Shown here in pieces: positions 11,236 through 22,710 of a stretch of 64,000 nt of DNA. The stretch is from Megaustenia siamemsis (Eukaryota; Mollusca; Gastropoda; Stylommatophora; Ariophantidae): NCBI GenBank assembly GCA_032433765.1, contig JAVIAB010000049.1, forward strand, positions 18,922,406-18,986,405. Reading direction: 5' to 3'. Under the pieces are notes generated by a model that was given only the letters and a program-made list of their open reading frames with translations, did no database searches and was not told the DNA's origin. The position numbers and the translations under genes were made by a program. The first letter of the stretch is position 1. Every line of letters starts with the position of its first letter.

Positions 11236-11470
11236 TAAGCTGTAAATTAAGAAAAATGGTCGATCGAGAAAAGCCCTAGGTCTCCGCGTTTCGTGTTCCA
11301 CACACGATGTGCACGAGATAACAAGGTCAACGAGATAACGCAATCCGGTCAGGGTCAGCTCGCCTGGTCAAAAATAAATGTGCGTGTATACATTTTATAT
11401 AACCATTAATGCACAAATAATGTGCATTAACACGCTCTAAAACCCTACATTTTCCTACATACTATACTAC
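11236..11470. other. No gene seen; one stray satellite half-unit
   Basis: Nothing coding is seen. 11293-11320 contains CGTGTTCCACACACGATGTG, a single partial copy of the palindrome's 44-bp satellite outside the palindrome. Confidence 0.6.
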
Positions 11471-12640
11471 TTTTGCCTGAGCCATTCTGCATCTCACCTC
11501 TGTTGTATATCTACCATCTCTCCTATGTTGTACATATACCATCTCACCTCTGTTGTACATCTATCATCTCACATCTTTTGTATATCTACCATCTCACCTC
11601 TGTTGTACATCTACCATCTCTCCTATGTTGTACATATACCATCTCACCTCTGTTGTACATCTACCATCTCACCTCTGTTGTACATCTACTATCTCACCTC
11701 TGTTGTACATCTACCATCTCACCTCTGTTGTACATCTACCATCTCACCTCTGTTGTACATCTACCATCTCACCTCTCTTGTACATCTACCATCTCACCTC
11801 TGTTGTACATCTACCATCTCACCTCTGTTGTACATCTACCATCTCACCTCTGTTGTACATCTACCATCTCACCTCTGTTGTACATCTACCATCTCACCTC
11901 TGTTGTACATCTACCATCTCACCTCTGTTGTACATCTACCATCTCACCTCTGTTGTACATCTACCATCTCACCTCTGTTGTACATCTACCATCTCACCTC
12001 TGTTGTACATCTACCATCTCACCTCTGTTGTACATCTACCATCTCACCTCTGTTGTACATCTACCATCTCACCTCTGTTGTACATCTACCATCTCACCTC
12101 TGTTGTACATCTACCATCTCACCTCTGTTGTACATCTACCATCTCACCTCTGTTGTACATCTACCATCTCACCTCTGTTGTACATCTACCATCTCACCTC
12201 TGTTGTACATCTACCATCTCACCTCTGTTGTACATCTACCATCTCACCTCTGTTGTACATCTACCATCTCACCTCTGTTGTACATCTACCATCTCACCTC
12301 TCTTGTACATCTACCATCTCACCTCTGTTGTACATCTACCATCTCACCTCTGTTGTACATCTACCATCTCACCTCTGTTGTACATCTACCATCTCACCTC
12401 TCTTGTACATCTACCATCTCACCTCTGTTGTACATCTACCATCTCACCTCTCTTGTACATCTACCATCTCACCTCTGTTGTACATCTACCATCTCACCTC
12501 TGTTGTACGTCTACCGCTTCACCTCTTTTGTACATCTACCATCTCACCTCTTTTGTACATCTACCATCTCACCTCTCTTGTACATCTACCATCTGAGGTT
12601 AACATTGTTCCCAGATATATATACATTCTTTTTGTTTTTA
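11471..12640 (-). repeat. 25-bp minisatellite (~44 copies) inside LINE-B-type RT sequence
   Basis: The + strand unit is CTACCATCTCACCTCTGTTG plus TACAT. Flanks on both sides are antisense LINE RT: CCTGAGCCATTCTGCATCTC (RMAQA region) at 11477 and ATCTGAGGTTAACATTGTTC (LGT-x-LTSD region) at 12591. The unit equals the antisense of the codons for (D)GRCTTEVR, so the array is an in-place expansion of LINE coding sequence. Because 25 is not a multiple of 3 and the unit lacks stops in the three + frames, long chance ORFs overlap here. Confidence 0.92.
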
Positions 12641-12722
12641 GTGAGAGAAAAATGTAGATATCAGTCAGCAATAAAACTGACTTAAGTAACACTTTCTAGA
12701 CTGCTACCTCATGTCTTATCAG

Positions 12723-12829
12723 GTGATTACCTCAGTAATCGATGTACAAGTAAAGCATGTACCCGCTGTGAACTGGTAATGCCCTCCTGTTATGGCAAAC
12801 CAGACAACTATTACCCAGCCATTAATCAA
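12723..12829 (+). CDS. Exon B1a: first half of type-B chitin-binding-like module
   Basis: The acceptor is TTATCAG at 12716-12722 and the donor is GTAAGT at 12830. It enters in phase 1 and leaves in phase 0. It encodes a GDYLSNRC start and a C-x4-C-x2-C-x6-C run ending MPSC, the same spacing (one residue shifted) as exon B2. It lacks the second half of the module, which is found in exon 23943-24060, so an 11-kb intron splits this copy. Likely product: part of a secreted chitin-binding, multi-module extracellular protein. Upstream exons were not found in the window. Confidence 0.8.
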
Positions 12830-12839
12830 GTAAGTATTC

Positions 12840-13010
12840 TTCTTTGTCGTCTTCTTCTGCTTTTCTTTCCTACCTCATTTACCTATCAGCGTCTATGTGA
12901 GAGATCTATCTTTCTATCTATCTTTCGTTCGCCTGAAGTATTGTCTATTTCTGCAATGTCGTTTCCTGTATAAATTTTACTGTCTTTTGTAATTCTTGCA
13001 GTGGCCCATA
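12840..13010. other. Intron sequence, nothing recognised
   Basis: Pyrimidine-rich intron start with a few TCTATCTATC units at 12910-12925; no feature seen. Confidence 0.6.
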
Positions 13011-16000
13011 TAGTTTTGTCTGTAGTGTTGTATCTATGGGCCAATGGATTTTCCTCAGTCTACTATATTAAGTGCAGTCTTGAAGTATGTGTTCAGCAGT
13101 CTGGGGTGCCTGTCCACATGTACAAGTAGTTGATGTGCCGATCTTGAATTTTGTATACATGTGACTATGGAGTCGATTGTGTCCTGTTCTTAGGCGTATA
13201 ATGATAACTTGTTCATATCTATTCATATTATGAAAGGCATCCTGATTTGGGGCTTGTGGTCCTCTGATTGATTTGATTATCTGTTTCTTATGATGGTATG
13301 TAACTGGTGTATCTAGTTGTGTGCCTGTTGAACCTTCCTTTGCCAACTGATCTGCTTTCTCATTTCCTGGTATTCCACAGTGAGACGGGATCCACTGCAG
13401 GGCAACCCTGTGGTGCTTGCAGAGTTCAGTCAATAAGGTCTGCAGATGTGGTAATTTTCTGGATTGTAGTGCCTGGAGTACTGATCTTGCATCTGTCAAA
13501 AACACTACGGGATGTGAGCTAAGATTACTGTTCAGCAGTTTTTCTTTTGTCAACTTTATTGCTTGTATTTCTGCATCATAATTGTGACAATATTTCCCTG
13601 TTGCTATTTTATTCATATCCCTAGTGTTATTTGGCTACTCTATATATGCACCTGCTCCCCCATTCTTTACTGCATTCTGCGCTGATCCATCTGTGTACAC
13701 ACGGATCCATAGGTCTTGTGGGTATTCTTCATCCAGGAAACTGAGAGTTATTGTTTTTCGCTGTAGACTATTTTGTTCCTCTTTGTCAACTATTCCTTTC
13801 ACTTCTGTCCGTATTTGAACTGATAATCCTGATTCATCTGTCCAGGGAGTCTGTTCTGGTATGGGCAGTAGGGGGTTAACAACTCTTGGCATGTCTGGTG
13901 TTTGTCTACTAATACGCTTGGCTTGGTGGATAAAACTGCTTCTCTTAAGTCGTCCCAATGCAAGATTTTGGAATCTGTCCTTCATTGGATGTCTCGGCAT
14001 GCATACACATTTTTCTGCCTGTATCAGCACCTTTGTGTCTCTCCGTTCTCTCAGTGCTGGTATCCTCCACAATTTCTCCATCTCCAATATTGGTGTTGAT
14101 TTCATTGCTCCTGTGATGACCCTAAGTGCCTGGTTTTGTACTTTATCCAGTTCTTGCAGTGTGGTGTTTGATGCTGAGCACCATGCGGATGATCCATATT
14201 CTAATTGTGGGCGTATACACTGTTGGTAAACTTTACTGAGTATTTTCCCACTCGCACCCCAATGTGGTTCCACACAACTTTCTTAGAATAGCCAATTTCC
14301 TCCTTGCTTTTTGGGTTGCCTTATTTATCTGCTGTTTCCAAGATAGTTTGTTATCAAATGTAACTCCGAGATATGTAGCTTGTATGTCTTCTTTCACAGG
14401 CTCATTGTTTATGTAGATGGCTCCTGCTTTTTGTTTTGGGGAGAGTGTGAAAAGTGTTGTACTGCATTTGTCTGTATTGATGCTGATACACCATCTATTT
14501 GTCCATGAATTCAGTGCATTCATAGCTCTTTGTAGCAATTTGGAGGCCACTGTTGCATACTCCTCTGTGCACCACATTACCAAGTCATCTGCATACATTG
14601 CCACTTTGATGCCATGTGGTAGTTCAGTAACTAGGTCATTAATGTAGATCAGAAAAAGTGTTGGAGATAGTACCCCTCCTTGCTTGTGGAACGCCCTGGC
14701 GCAATAAGACCTTCTTACTCTTAAGACCATCCAGTTGCACTCTGGCTCTCCTGTTATGCAGGTATGCTTTGACCCATTTGTACATCCTGCCATTTACTCC
14801 ATAATTTCTCAGTTTCTTCAAAAGCCCTTCCTTCCATACCTTATCAAATGCTTTCTTTAGGTCTATCCATGCTGCTAGTACCAGTTTCTTTTCTTGAAAC
14901 GCATCTTCAATTTCCTGGGAAAGATAGGTTGCTTGATCTTCGGTAGAGTAACACTGTCTAAAGCCTGCTTGTTGTGGGACAAGGAGATTTTCACTTTCCA
15001 GGTACCACTGCAGTCTGAGATTGATTATACGTTCCATTGTTTTACACAAACAGCTTGTAAGGCTGATTGGTCTATAGCTGGATGTCATTGAACCATCTTT
15101 TCCTGGCTTTAGTAATGGTATCATAATTGCTTCTCTCCATGCCTGTGGCACTCTACCTGTGATCCAGCAAATGTTGTAGATCTGCAGTAGTTTTGCTTTA
15201 GCTGCAGTTCCCAAGTTCTTAATCATTTCATTGGACACTCCATCATTGCCTGGTGACTTTTTCATTTTTAATTTGGATATTGCCAGCTCTAGCTCTCTTT
15301 GTGTAATGGGTGTTTCCATTACTTCATGTGTGGTCTCTTCTTGTCTTGCATTTTGTTGTTTTAAACGGGTCTCTTGTCGTTTTTCTAGGCTAATTTCAAT
15401 ATTATTGTCATTTGCAAAGGAGTCTGCAAAGTAATTTGCTGCATGTTTACCTGTTAGAATGTCTCCATCCTTCTTCAGTGTAATTTTGGTGTTCCTTTCT
15501 GTACCCTCATCATTCAGCTGTTTTACAAGCTTCCACACTTTTCTTGTGTCTCGTTCAAGATTCAAGGACTCTGTTTTCTCTTTCCAGCTTCTCCGTCTGG
15601 CTTGTAGTTTAGCCCGTTGAAATTTGGCTTTAGCATGCTGGTAGTTGTTGTGGTGTTCTTGGCAAGGGTTATTTTCTGCTTGCTTTCGAGATGTTTCCAT
15701 GTCATTGTGTAGTTGCTCTAGCTCACTACTCCAGTATGGTTTGTAGTGTTTCCGTGCCCCTCTAGGTATTGTTTCACTGGCAGCTTGTATTATTAGTCTA
15801 CTGAATTCATCAACTATTTTGTTGATGTCTCTATATGTATTTATATCTTTAGTCAGTACACTGGTGTAGTGTTGATACATTTTCCAGTCTGCCTTTTTGT
15901 AATTCCATCTGGAGAGAGTGCTGCTCTCCCTGATGGCCTCATTTTGCACCACTAAAAAGACTGGTCGGTGGTCGCTGCCTCCAAGTTGTTTCCCAACAAT

Positions 16001-16800
16001 TCGTGTGATATTCCAATCCAGGTCTGGTGAATGGAAAGCAAGGTCTGGTGTAGATGTGGTATGCCATGATCTGGAGTAGAATGTTGGTGGGTCTGTTGCC
16101 TGGTTTAATAGTATAAGCCTATTGTCATCCTGCCAATTTTCAAGCTCTTCACCTCTCTTGTCCATATGTTCATAGCCCCAGCTCTGTGAGTGGCTGTTAA
16201 AGTCTCCACATACAATTATTCTTTCTTTTAATGTAATTGTGTCTAGTGCTAGTGGGCGGTCACTCGGACAGTAATAGTTAAGTAGATGGAAGTCTGTATT
16301 TCCTGTCCTGAGGTGCAGTATTTGATATTCCGCCCCATCCATATACACTTCAATCTGACATGCATTAATGTTGTTCCTTACAAGAGTCAGTATTCCACCC
16401 TTTTGTCTATTTATTCTGTCCGATCGGTAGCACTGGTATCCCCTAATCTTCAAGGCTATGTCGTTGTTTAGATGGGTTTCCTGCAAACAGCATATGCTTA
16501 TTTGTTCTTCATGCAGGATATTTTCTAATTCTATCTTTTTACTGTACTCTTCTCTTTTGCTGTTGATGCCTTCAGCATTCCAGTGCATTATTTTTAGTGG
16601 TCTTATTTTGGATTGGCCAGTAGCTCTATTCTCTCGCCCCCTGACTCCACAGAGCGGTTGAGAAGGACATCCAGTAATAGAGGTTAGGCCCTTTCGAGGC
16701 TGAGGGCCCGGCGTTGCACCTGCCTGAGTGCCCATCACAGGGCGAGTGCCATATCGATTTGCGGTTATATACATACTTCCATATGCGTTGAGTGCGTGGC
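13010..16800 (-). pseudogene. LINE-G, nearly full ORF2: AP endonuclease, RT, RNase H
   Basis: On the minus strand from about 16774, an APE-type endonuclease shows HWNAEG, LQETH, GDFNSHS and GGSDHRP. The RT follows with SPGNDGVSN, YRPISLTS, QAGFRQCYSTEDQ, WIDLKKAFDKVW, RQGVPQ and YADDLVMW (about 14590). RNase H comes next with YTDGSA, DAEIQAI, LTDARSV and GNEKADQL (D-E-D-D intact, 13700-13350), then a CTCG...H...C knuckle at 13090. Lesions seen: a 4-bp CAAG duplication after RQGVPQ near 14682 (frameshift), an extra T near 14268 (frameshift), and one in-frame TAG near 13635. There are no other large deletions, so this is a relatively young I-group/jockey-like copy. It sits antisense in the B1 intron. 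Confidence 0.92.
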
Positions 16801-17084
16801 ATCCTGATTCGACTTCAGCACTTAAACTTGCTAGAGCAGACTGTGGTCTTGCTCGGTTGTAGGAAGGCCTGGCCAGTCTTAGTTTTCAGTCCCTGGTGAC
16901 TGTTAAGCCCCATCCCCACGACAAGGGGCTGGCCTTGATGAGGTATGTGAGAGATAATTCGTAGTCTTTTGCTCTTCTGATCGCTTCTGCTGCTGTTATG
17001 TTTCCTAGTGTTTCCCGCAGTGGATTTCAACTTTGGCTCCCATGTTAATTAGTTAATCTCATCGGCAGAAACACAAAGGGCAGA
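16801..17084 (-). mobile_element. LINE-G 5' leader and a LINE-D 3' scrap
   Basis: No ORF1 is recognised upstream of the endonuclease. On the minus strand, 17040-16945 (CTAGGAAACATAACAGCAGC...) matches the LINE-D 3' end seen at 19408-19460, indicating LINE-G joined to a LINE-D remnant. Confidence 0.55.
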
Positions 17085-19522
17085 AATTCAGTTTACTGCT
17101 GTCATTTATTGTCCAACAAGGAAATAACTAGCGGCAAAACGGGCACTCTACAATATAATCTTCATCCCAACGTTGTGCTACCAATGCCAGTCTTGGACTC
17201 TACAATACAATCTTCATCCCAACGGTGTGCTACCAATGCCAGTCCTGGGCTGTACAATACAATCTTCATCCCAACGTTGTGCTACCAATGCCAGTCCTGA
17301 ACTATACAATACAATCTTCATCCCAACGTTGTGCTACCAATGCCAGTCCTGAACTATACAATACAATCTTCATCCCAACGTTGTGCTACCAATGCCAGTC
17401 CTGAACTATACAATACAATCTTCATCTCAACGTTGTGGTACCAATGCCAGTCCTGAACTATACAATACAATCTTCATCCCAACGTTGTGCTACCAATGCC
17501 AGTCCTGAACTATACAATACAATCTTCATCCCAACGTTGTGCTACCAATGCCAGTCCTGGGCTGTACAATACAATCTTCATCCCAACGTTGTGCTACCAA
17601 TGCCAGTCCTGGGCTGTACAATACAATCTTCATCCCAACGTTGTGCTACCAATGCCAGTCCTGAACTATACAATACAATCTTCATCCCAACGTTGTGGTA
17701 CCAATGCCAGTCCTGAACTATACAATACAATCTTCATCCCAACGTTGTGCTACCAATGCCAGTCCTGGGCTGTACAATACAATCTTCATCTCAACGTTGT
17801 GGTACCAATGCCAGTCCTGAACTATACAATACAATCTTCATCCCAACGTTGTGCTACCAATGCCAGTCCTGAACTATACAATACAATCTTCATCCCAACG
17901 TTGTGCTACCAATGCCAGTCCTGAACTATACAATACAATCTTCATCCCAACGTTGTGCTACCAATGCCAGTCCTGAACTATACAATACAATCTTCATCCC
18001 AACGTTGTGCTACCAATGCCAGTCCTGAACTATACAATACAATCTTCATCTCAACGTTGTGGTACCAATGCCAGTTCTGGACTCTACAATACAATCTTCA
18101 TCCCAACGTTGTGCTACCAATGCCAGTCCTGAACTATACAATACAATCTTCATCTCAACGTTGTGCTACCAATGCCAGTCCTGGGCTGTACAATACAATA
18201 TTCATTCCAACGTTGTGCTACCAATGCCAGTCCTGGGCTGTACAATACAATCTTCATCCCAACGTTGTGCTACCAATGCCAGTCCTAAACTATACAATAC
18301 AATCTTCATCCCAACGTTGTGCTACCAATGCCAGTCCTGAACTATACAATACAATCTTCATCCCAACGTTGTGCTACCAATGCCAGTCCTGAACTATACA
18401 ATACAATCTTCATCCCAACGTTGTGCTACCAATGCCAGTCCTGAACTATACAATACAATCTTCATCCCAACGTTGTGCTACCAATGCCAGTCCTGAACTA
18501 TACAATACAATCTTCATCTCAACGTTGTGGTACCAATGCCAGTTCTGGACTCTACAATACAATCTTCATCCCAACGTTGTGCTACCAATGCCAGTCCTGA
18601 ACTATACAATACAATCTTCATCTCAACGTTGTGCTACCAATGCCAGTCCTGGGCTGTACAATACAATATTCATTCCAACGTTGTGCTACCAATGCCAGTC
18701 CTGGGCTGTACAATACAATCTTCATCCCAACGTTGTGCTACCAATGCCAGTCCTGAATTATACAATACAATCTTCATCCCAACGTTGTGCTACCAATGCC
18801 AGTCCTGAACTATACAATACAATCTTCATCCCAACGTTGTGCTACCAATGCCAGTCCTGAACTATACAATACAATCTTCATCTCAACGTTGTGGTACCAA
18901 TGCCAGTTCTGGACTCTACAGTACAATCTTCATCCCAATGTTGTGCTATCAATGTCAGTCCTGGGCTCTACAATACAATCTTCATCCCAACGTGTGCTAC
19001 CAATACTAGTCCTGGACTATACAATACAGTCTTCATCCCAACGTTGTGCTACTAATACTAGTCCTGGACTATACAATACAATCTTCATCCCAACGTTGTG
19101 CTACCAATATCAGACCTGGACCTTAGATGCAAGAACAATAAGAAAAATAACCTCTACTGAGATGAAGTGTGTTAGACGAATGACAGGAAACAGTCTGAGA
19201 GAGAAGATCAGAAAAAACGAACTGAAAAAAGGTAGGAATAGCCCCCGCCATAGAATATATAAGGAAACAACAGATACAATGGTTTGGCCAAGTGACAAGG
19301 CAGAAAGATCAAAACACAACACAACGAGCCTTCAACAAACGTTGTGAGAATACCAGATACAAGGGTCGACCACGAAAAAGATGGATGGATAGAATATTAG
19401 AAGCCCTAGGAAACATAACAGCAGCAGAGGCGAACATAAGACCGCAAATTATATCTCCCCTCGACGCTGAAATTCAAATGAGGAAGAATAGAAAAAGAGG
19501 AAGAATTACTGTTACACTTTAA
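17085..19522 (+). mobile_element. LINE-D RT C-terminal region containing an internal array
   Basis: 17100-17160 matches the LINE-D copy at 42390-42440 (SKKEIT..AKRALYNT). The 52-bp array follows, and from 19107 the LINE resumes with QTWTLDARTIRKITSTEMKC. The fragment then shows RKRWMDRILEALGNITAAEA near 19370-19440 and stops at 19522. The array therefore interrupts one LINE exactly at the ALYNTIFIPTLCYQCQ segment. Confidence 0.88.
17145..19106 (+). repeat. 52-bp minisatellite (~37 copies) derived from LINE-D codons
   Basis: The unit includes TACAATACAATCTTCATCCC and AACGTTGTGCTACCAATGCC, encoding YNTIFIPTLCYQCQ in the LINE frame. As 52 is 1 modulo 3, each unit changes frame, which gives the overlapping chance ORFs. 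The segments 17955-18392 and 18423-18860 translate identically, showing a 468-bp (9-unit) higher-order duplication. Confidence 0.95.
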
Positions 19523-19689
19523 TGTTGTGAGACTTTGCCATAGATCTGTCGTGTTGTAGTTTACAGCACAGCTGTGGTTTTTGCACCTTTCGGGCCAATA
19601 TATATGACGTCACCATTTTTTAATAGTTGACTCCAATTTTGTGAAGAAAACAGACTGATAGTATGCAACACCTTCTTTGAGCAAGAGAA
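19523..19689. other. Intergenic/intronic, weak similarity to dispersed repeat R
   Basis: TTGCACCTTTCGGGCCAATA at 19577 loosely resembles the TTGCGCCTTTCGGCCCAACA part of repeat R at 63445. Nothing else is seen. Confidence 0.35.
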
Positions 19690-20465
19690 AAGGAAATTAT
19701 ACACATAGAAAAGCCCTGGAGACAAGAAGAGAAATCAAATAGATTACATAAACATAACAAGCAAAAAATATGGACTAGAAATGAATATCAAAAAGACTAA
19801 AACTATGATCATAAACAAAGAAAATTCTCAAGACCTACAATTAAATATCACAGTTAAGGGAATACATCTGGAGACAGTCCAGAGCTACAACTACCTGGGA
19901 CATACTATAACCAATGAGGGAAAATGCAAAATTGAAATAAACAAAAGAATAGGTATGGCAAAATGTAATTTTAATGCCATGAAAAATATACTAACAACAA
20001 AACAAATATCAGCAGGGCTGAAACTAAGAATGGCAAAATGTTACATCTTCTCAATATTCCTGTATGGTGCAGAAACATGGACATTAGACAAGAAAACAGA
20101 ACAGACAATTAAAGCCTTTGAAATGTGGATTTATAGAAGAATAGATAGAATTGGATGGAAACAAAAGATAACAAACGATGAAATTTTAATGATACTGAAA
20201 ATACAAAGAGAACTACTAAATACAATTTAGACAAGACAAATGCAATTTTTGGGGCATGTTAAAAGACACAACAGCCTACTAAAAGTAATATTGGAAGGAA
20301 AAATACAAGGTAAAAGAGGCAGAGGCAGACCAAGACTAACATGGACGAGTAACATCAAAAGATGGACAAGTCAATCTATGACAGCCTGCACCATCAAAGC
20401 AAGAAAGAGAGTGGAATGGCGATCTATGGTAGCCAACCTTCGGTGCGGAGAATGCACTCGATGAT
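19690..20465 (+). mobile_element. LINE-C 3' fragment
   Basis: The RT C-terminal region has SYNYLGHTITNEGK (about 19890), YGAETWTLDKKTE (about 20065), a frame stop at about 20228, then QFLGHVKRHNSLL and GKRGRGRPRLTW. It ends with CACTCGATGATGAAGATG. Related copies lie at 39770-40200 (minus) and 53795-54360 (plus). Confidence 0.85.
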
Positions 20466-20828
20466 GAAGATGAGTTGACTCCCCTTTTCAACCCGTACTC
20501 GACTTGGTCAGATTGGGTGTTTTCAGCATCACTGAGAGGGGGAGTAGGGTCTTGACCAGCTATGTTGTTCACTAATCCTGATGCTCACGGTCAGCTGTAA
20601 GTTGCTGTCCACTCCCAGCCCTGTTGCTGGTGGGTATCTTCTTGATCAGCTTTAGCTGAGAGGCAGGACGGTCGGACATGAAAAGTACTGGAAAAGTACT
20701 GGAAAAGTACTGGAAAAGTACTGGAAAAGTACTTTCAAGAAGTAGAGGCATGAATATGTATGGCCTTTGGCGTCTTGACAGACGGTTGGTAGCAAACAAT
20801 ATTGTTAAGTCATTAGTTTGGTAAAGCA
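20466..20828 (-). mobile_element. LINE 3' region related to repeat R, with 11-bp tandem repeats
   Basis: 20555-20625 resembles the GTTCACCGATCCTGGTGCAA...CAGCTGTGGGTCGCTGAT part of repeat R (63598-63640). 20677-20737 holds five copies of GGAAAAGTACT. It probably belongs with the LINE end to its right. Confidence 0.5.
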
Positions 20829-21145
20829 TTAGTGTCTCATACCGGGTGCTGCTTTACTGAACATCTTCTCTCGTGGCTGAATTTGCCAATCCTGGACACA
20901 CAGATTCATCCACAGAACGAGCTTGATGTTAATTGCGGTACCTGGCCTTGTCTCCTTTCTCTTGCGCCTTTTGTCTTCTGAATATGACATCAGCACTGTC
21001 TTGAAAGTTGCTGTGCCAATTTTTATGTTTGCTCTCCATGTGCTACGATCCGCAGCCACATTTTCCCAGTTTCTTTCACTTATAGAAAATTCACTCAAGG
21101 AAGACCTGCAAACATCTTTATATCTCAAAAGGCATGTGTACGCAC

Positions 21146-21150
<5 letters not shown>
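20829..21150 (-). mobile_element. LINE-K C-terminal fragment
   Basis: The minus-strand frame reads LLRYKDVCRSSL, NWENVAADRSTWRANI and SEDKRRKRK, the pattern found at the extreme C-terminus of CR1-like endonuclease-reverse transcriptases (RYKDV...WE.LA.DR..WR). The identification is from recalled family patterns. Confidence 0.6.

Positions 21151-21216
<66 letters not shown>
21150..21216. repeat. (CT)n(TA)n microsatellite
   Basis: About 14 CT and 18 TA units lie immediately left of a DNA-transposon end; TA is the expected Tc1/mariner target. Confidence 0.9.
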
Positions 21217-21220
<4 letters not shown>

Positions 21221-22710
21221 AATACCTCAGTTATCGCCGTTAATAGGGACCAGAACCGGCCGCGATAAGTGAAAAACCACGAAGTAGTGTCACCCTCTCA
21301 TTTTTAACATACGTACATTTTTTGTGTATGTATAATATCAATAAGTGTATATGAAACCGTATAAGTGCATATGTTATCATTAGAACATTAAAGAATAGTT
21401 TCAAACATGTAAATAACATATTTTATTGTTGGTGAGGAGTGGATACCGGTGCCTATGTCATTCAAGGGGACTTTCTCGTGTATTGTCACACTCGACAGGA
21501 AAAGTAGGGAACATAACACGGTCGTGGTTAATGCTGAGGTCAACGGTCTCATCTGCGATAACACCGATGAGAAAGATGCAGTCATCTATACAGACAGATC
21601 TGTAATACGACACCAAAGAAATGCATGGGCTTTTACAGCACGCTCGGCAGGCAGAATAGTCAAGGAGGACAGTGGTGCATACGTCATGACCACGAGTAGC
21701 ATGACAATGGAGGTGATGGCAGTGACCAAGGCATTCAAATGGTTAGAGTCACAAGACTGCACCCACGCATGTATACTGAGTGATTCGATGAGAATGATTA
21801 AAAAAGTGGAGGCAGGCTTTGTACGCATGCAATGGGTAGAATCATTGCAGAAGTCCAAAATACGTAAGGTCACCTTTGTCTATTTCCCTGGACATGCGGG
21901 AGTACGAGGAAATGAGAGAGTGTACAGGTTGCCTAGCTGCGCTGTCGTTGAGGACGGGCAACCAATGGATCGGGCGGATCAATGCCCTCCGAGATGTGGG
22001 GAGAGCACAGGACTTCAACAAACACAGATCCACGTCAGTTCCTCGGATGATGGAGATGGGAATTAAGATTGGCACAGCCAGAAATGAGAAACTTAGTGGG
22101 CGTGTAAGAAGACTTATCAACCAACATAGAACTGGAGTCGTCAGTCGCTGGACACTGAGGGAATTGCTAAGGAGGGGATCTGAGCACCTATGGACATGTT
22201 CGGAGTGCAATGATGATGACCCACAAATAACTCAATAACTCAAATAAAATATTAATAGTATAAATAACTACATAAAATAATGTATAAATGATATAAATAT
22301 GATATAATATAAACTCTTTTATAACTCACCTCTGACAATAGCTCCTCTTACCTTGATCTTTATAAATGTCGATGAAACACCTGTGCAGTACGGTGGAGGT
22401 GAAGAAGATGAAGATGATTTACTGCACAGGTTAATGAGAGCTTTACTGCTCCTCAAATGACGCCTCATCGTCAGGTGCTGGGGGCGCTGGATCGTCGCGG
22501 GCAGCTTCGGATAGAGCTGGGGTAGCTGCAGTTGACGGTATAGTTGCAGCAGGTGGCGGCATAGAGGCAGCAGGATGAAATCCCTGCCTTCTGCTGGCGT
22601 GCGGACAACTTTCGCGTCACAATTCCTCAATTTTGAATTTTGAGCAATCCGCGATGTACTGAGGCCGCGATAAATGAACCGCGAAGTACCGAGGGATGAC
22701 TGTATATATA
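21217..22710. mobile_element. Tigger/pogo-like DNA transposon remnant (non-autonomous)
   Basis: The left end reads GTAATACCTCAGTTATCGCC, then GGGACCAGAACCGGCCGCGA and AGTGAAAAACCACGAAGTAG (21221-21285). The right end, reverse-complemented, reads CAGTCATCCCTCGGTACTTC then GCGGTTCATTTATCGCGG. These imperfect terminal inverted repeats, and the CGCGATAAGTG...CGAAGTA signature, match my memory of Tigger-type TcMar elements. Both ends abut TA runs. No transposase frame is visible; LINE-F occupies the interior. Confidence 0.65.
21449..22245 (+). pseudogene. LINE-F 3' fragment (RNase H domain) inside the Tigger-like element
   Basis: The RNase H motifs are IYTDRSV (21589), MEVMAV (21710), ILSDSM (21775) and PGHAGVRGNERVYRLPS (21890). 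The last catalytic Asp (ADRLAS in sister copies) is Tyr here, and a frameshift follows near 21985. The C-terminal signature KLSGRVRRLINQHRTGVV and CSECNDDDPQ is present. It ends in AACTCAATAACTCAA, the LINE-F tail. Sister copies lie at 35090, 42545, 49770, 51839 and 52396. Confidence 0.85.

Noticed and set aside
10505..11238. Frames of 94-140 codons around the (TA)n run
   Set aside because: IYIYIY-type translation of microsatellite plus SINE-2; no homology recognised.
11473..12685. Three overlapping ~350-390-codon frames
   Set aside because: A 25-bp unit without stops gives open frames in all three phases; the array is antisense LINE-derived DNA.
17109..19347. Several 93-186-codon frames rich in MPVLNYTIQSSSQ
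   Set aside because: Frame-rotating 52-bp array inside LINE-D; only the YNTIFIPTLCYQCQ reading is ancestral.
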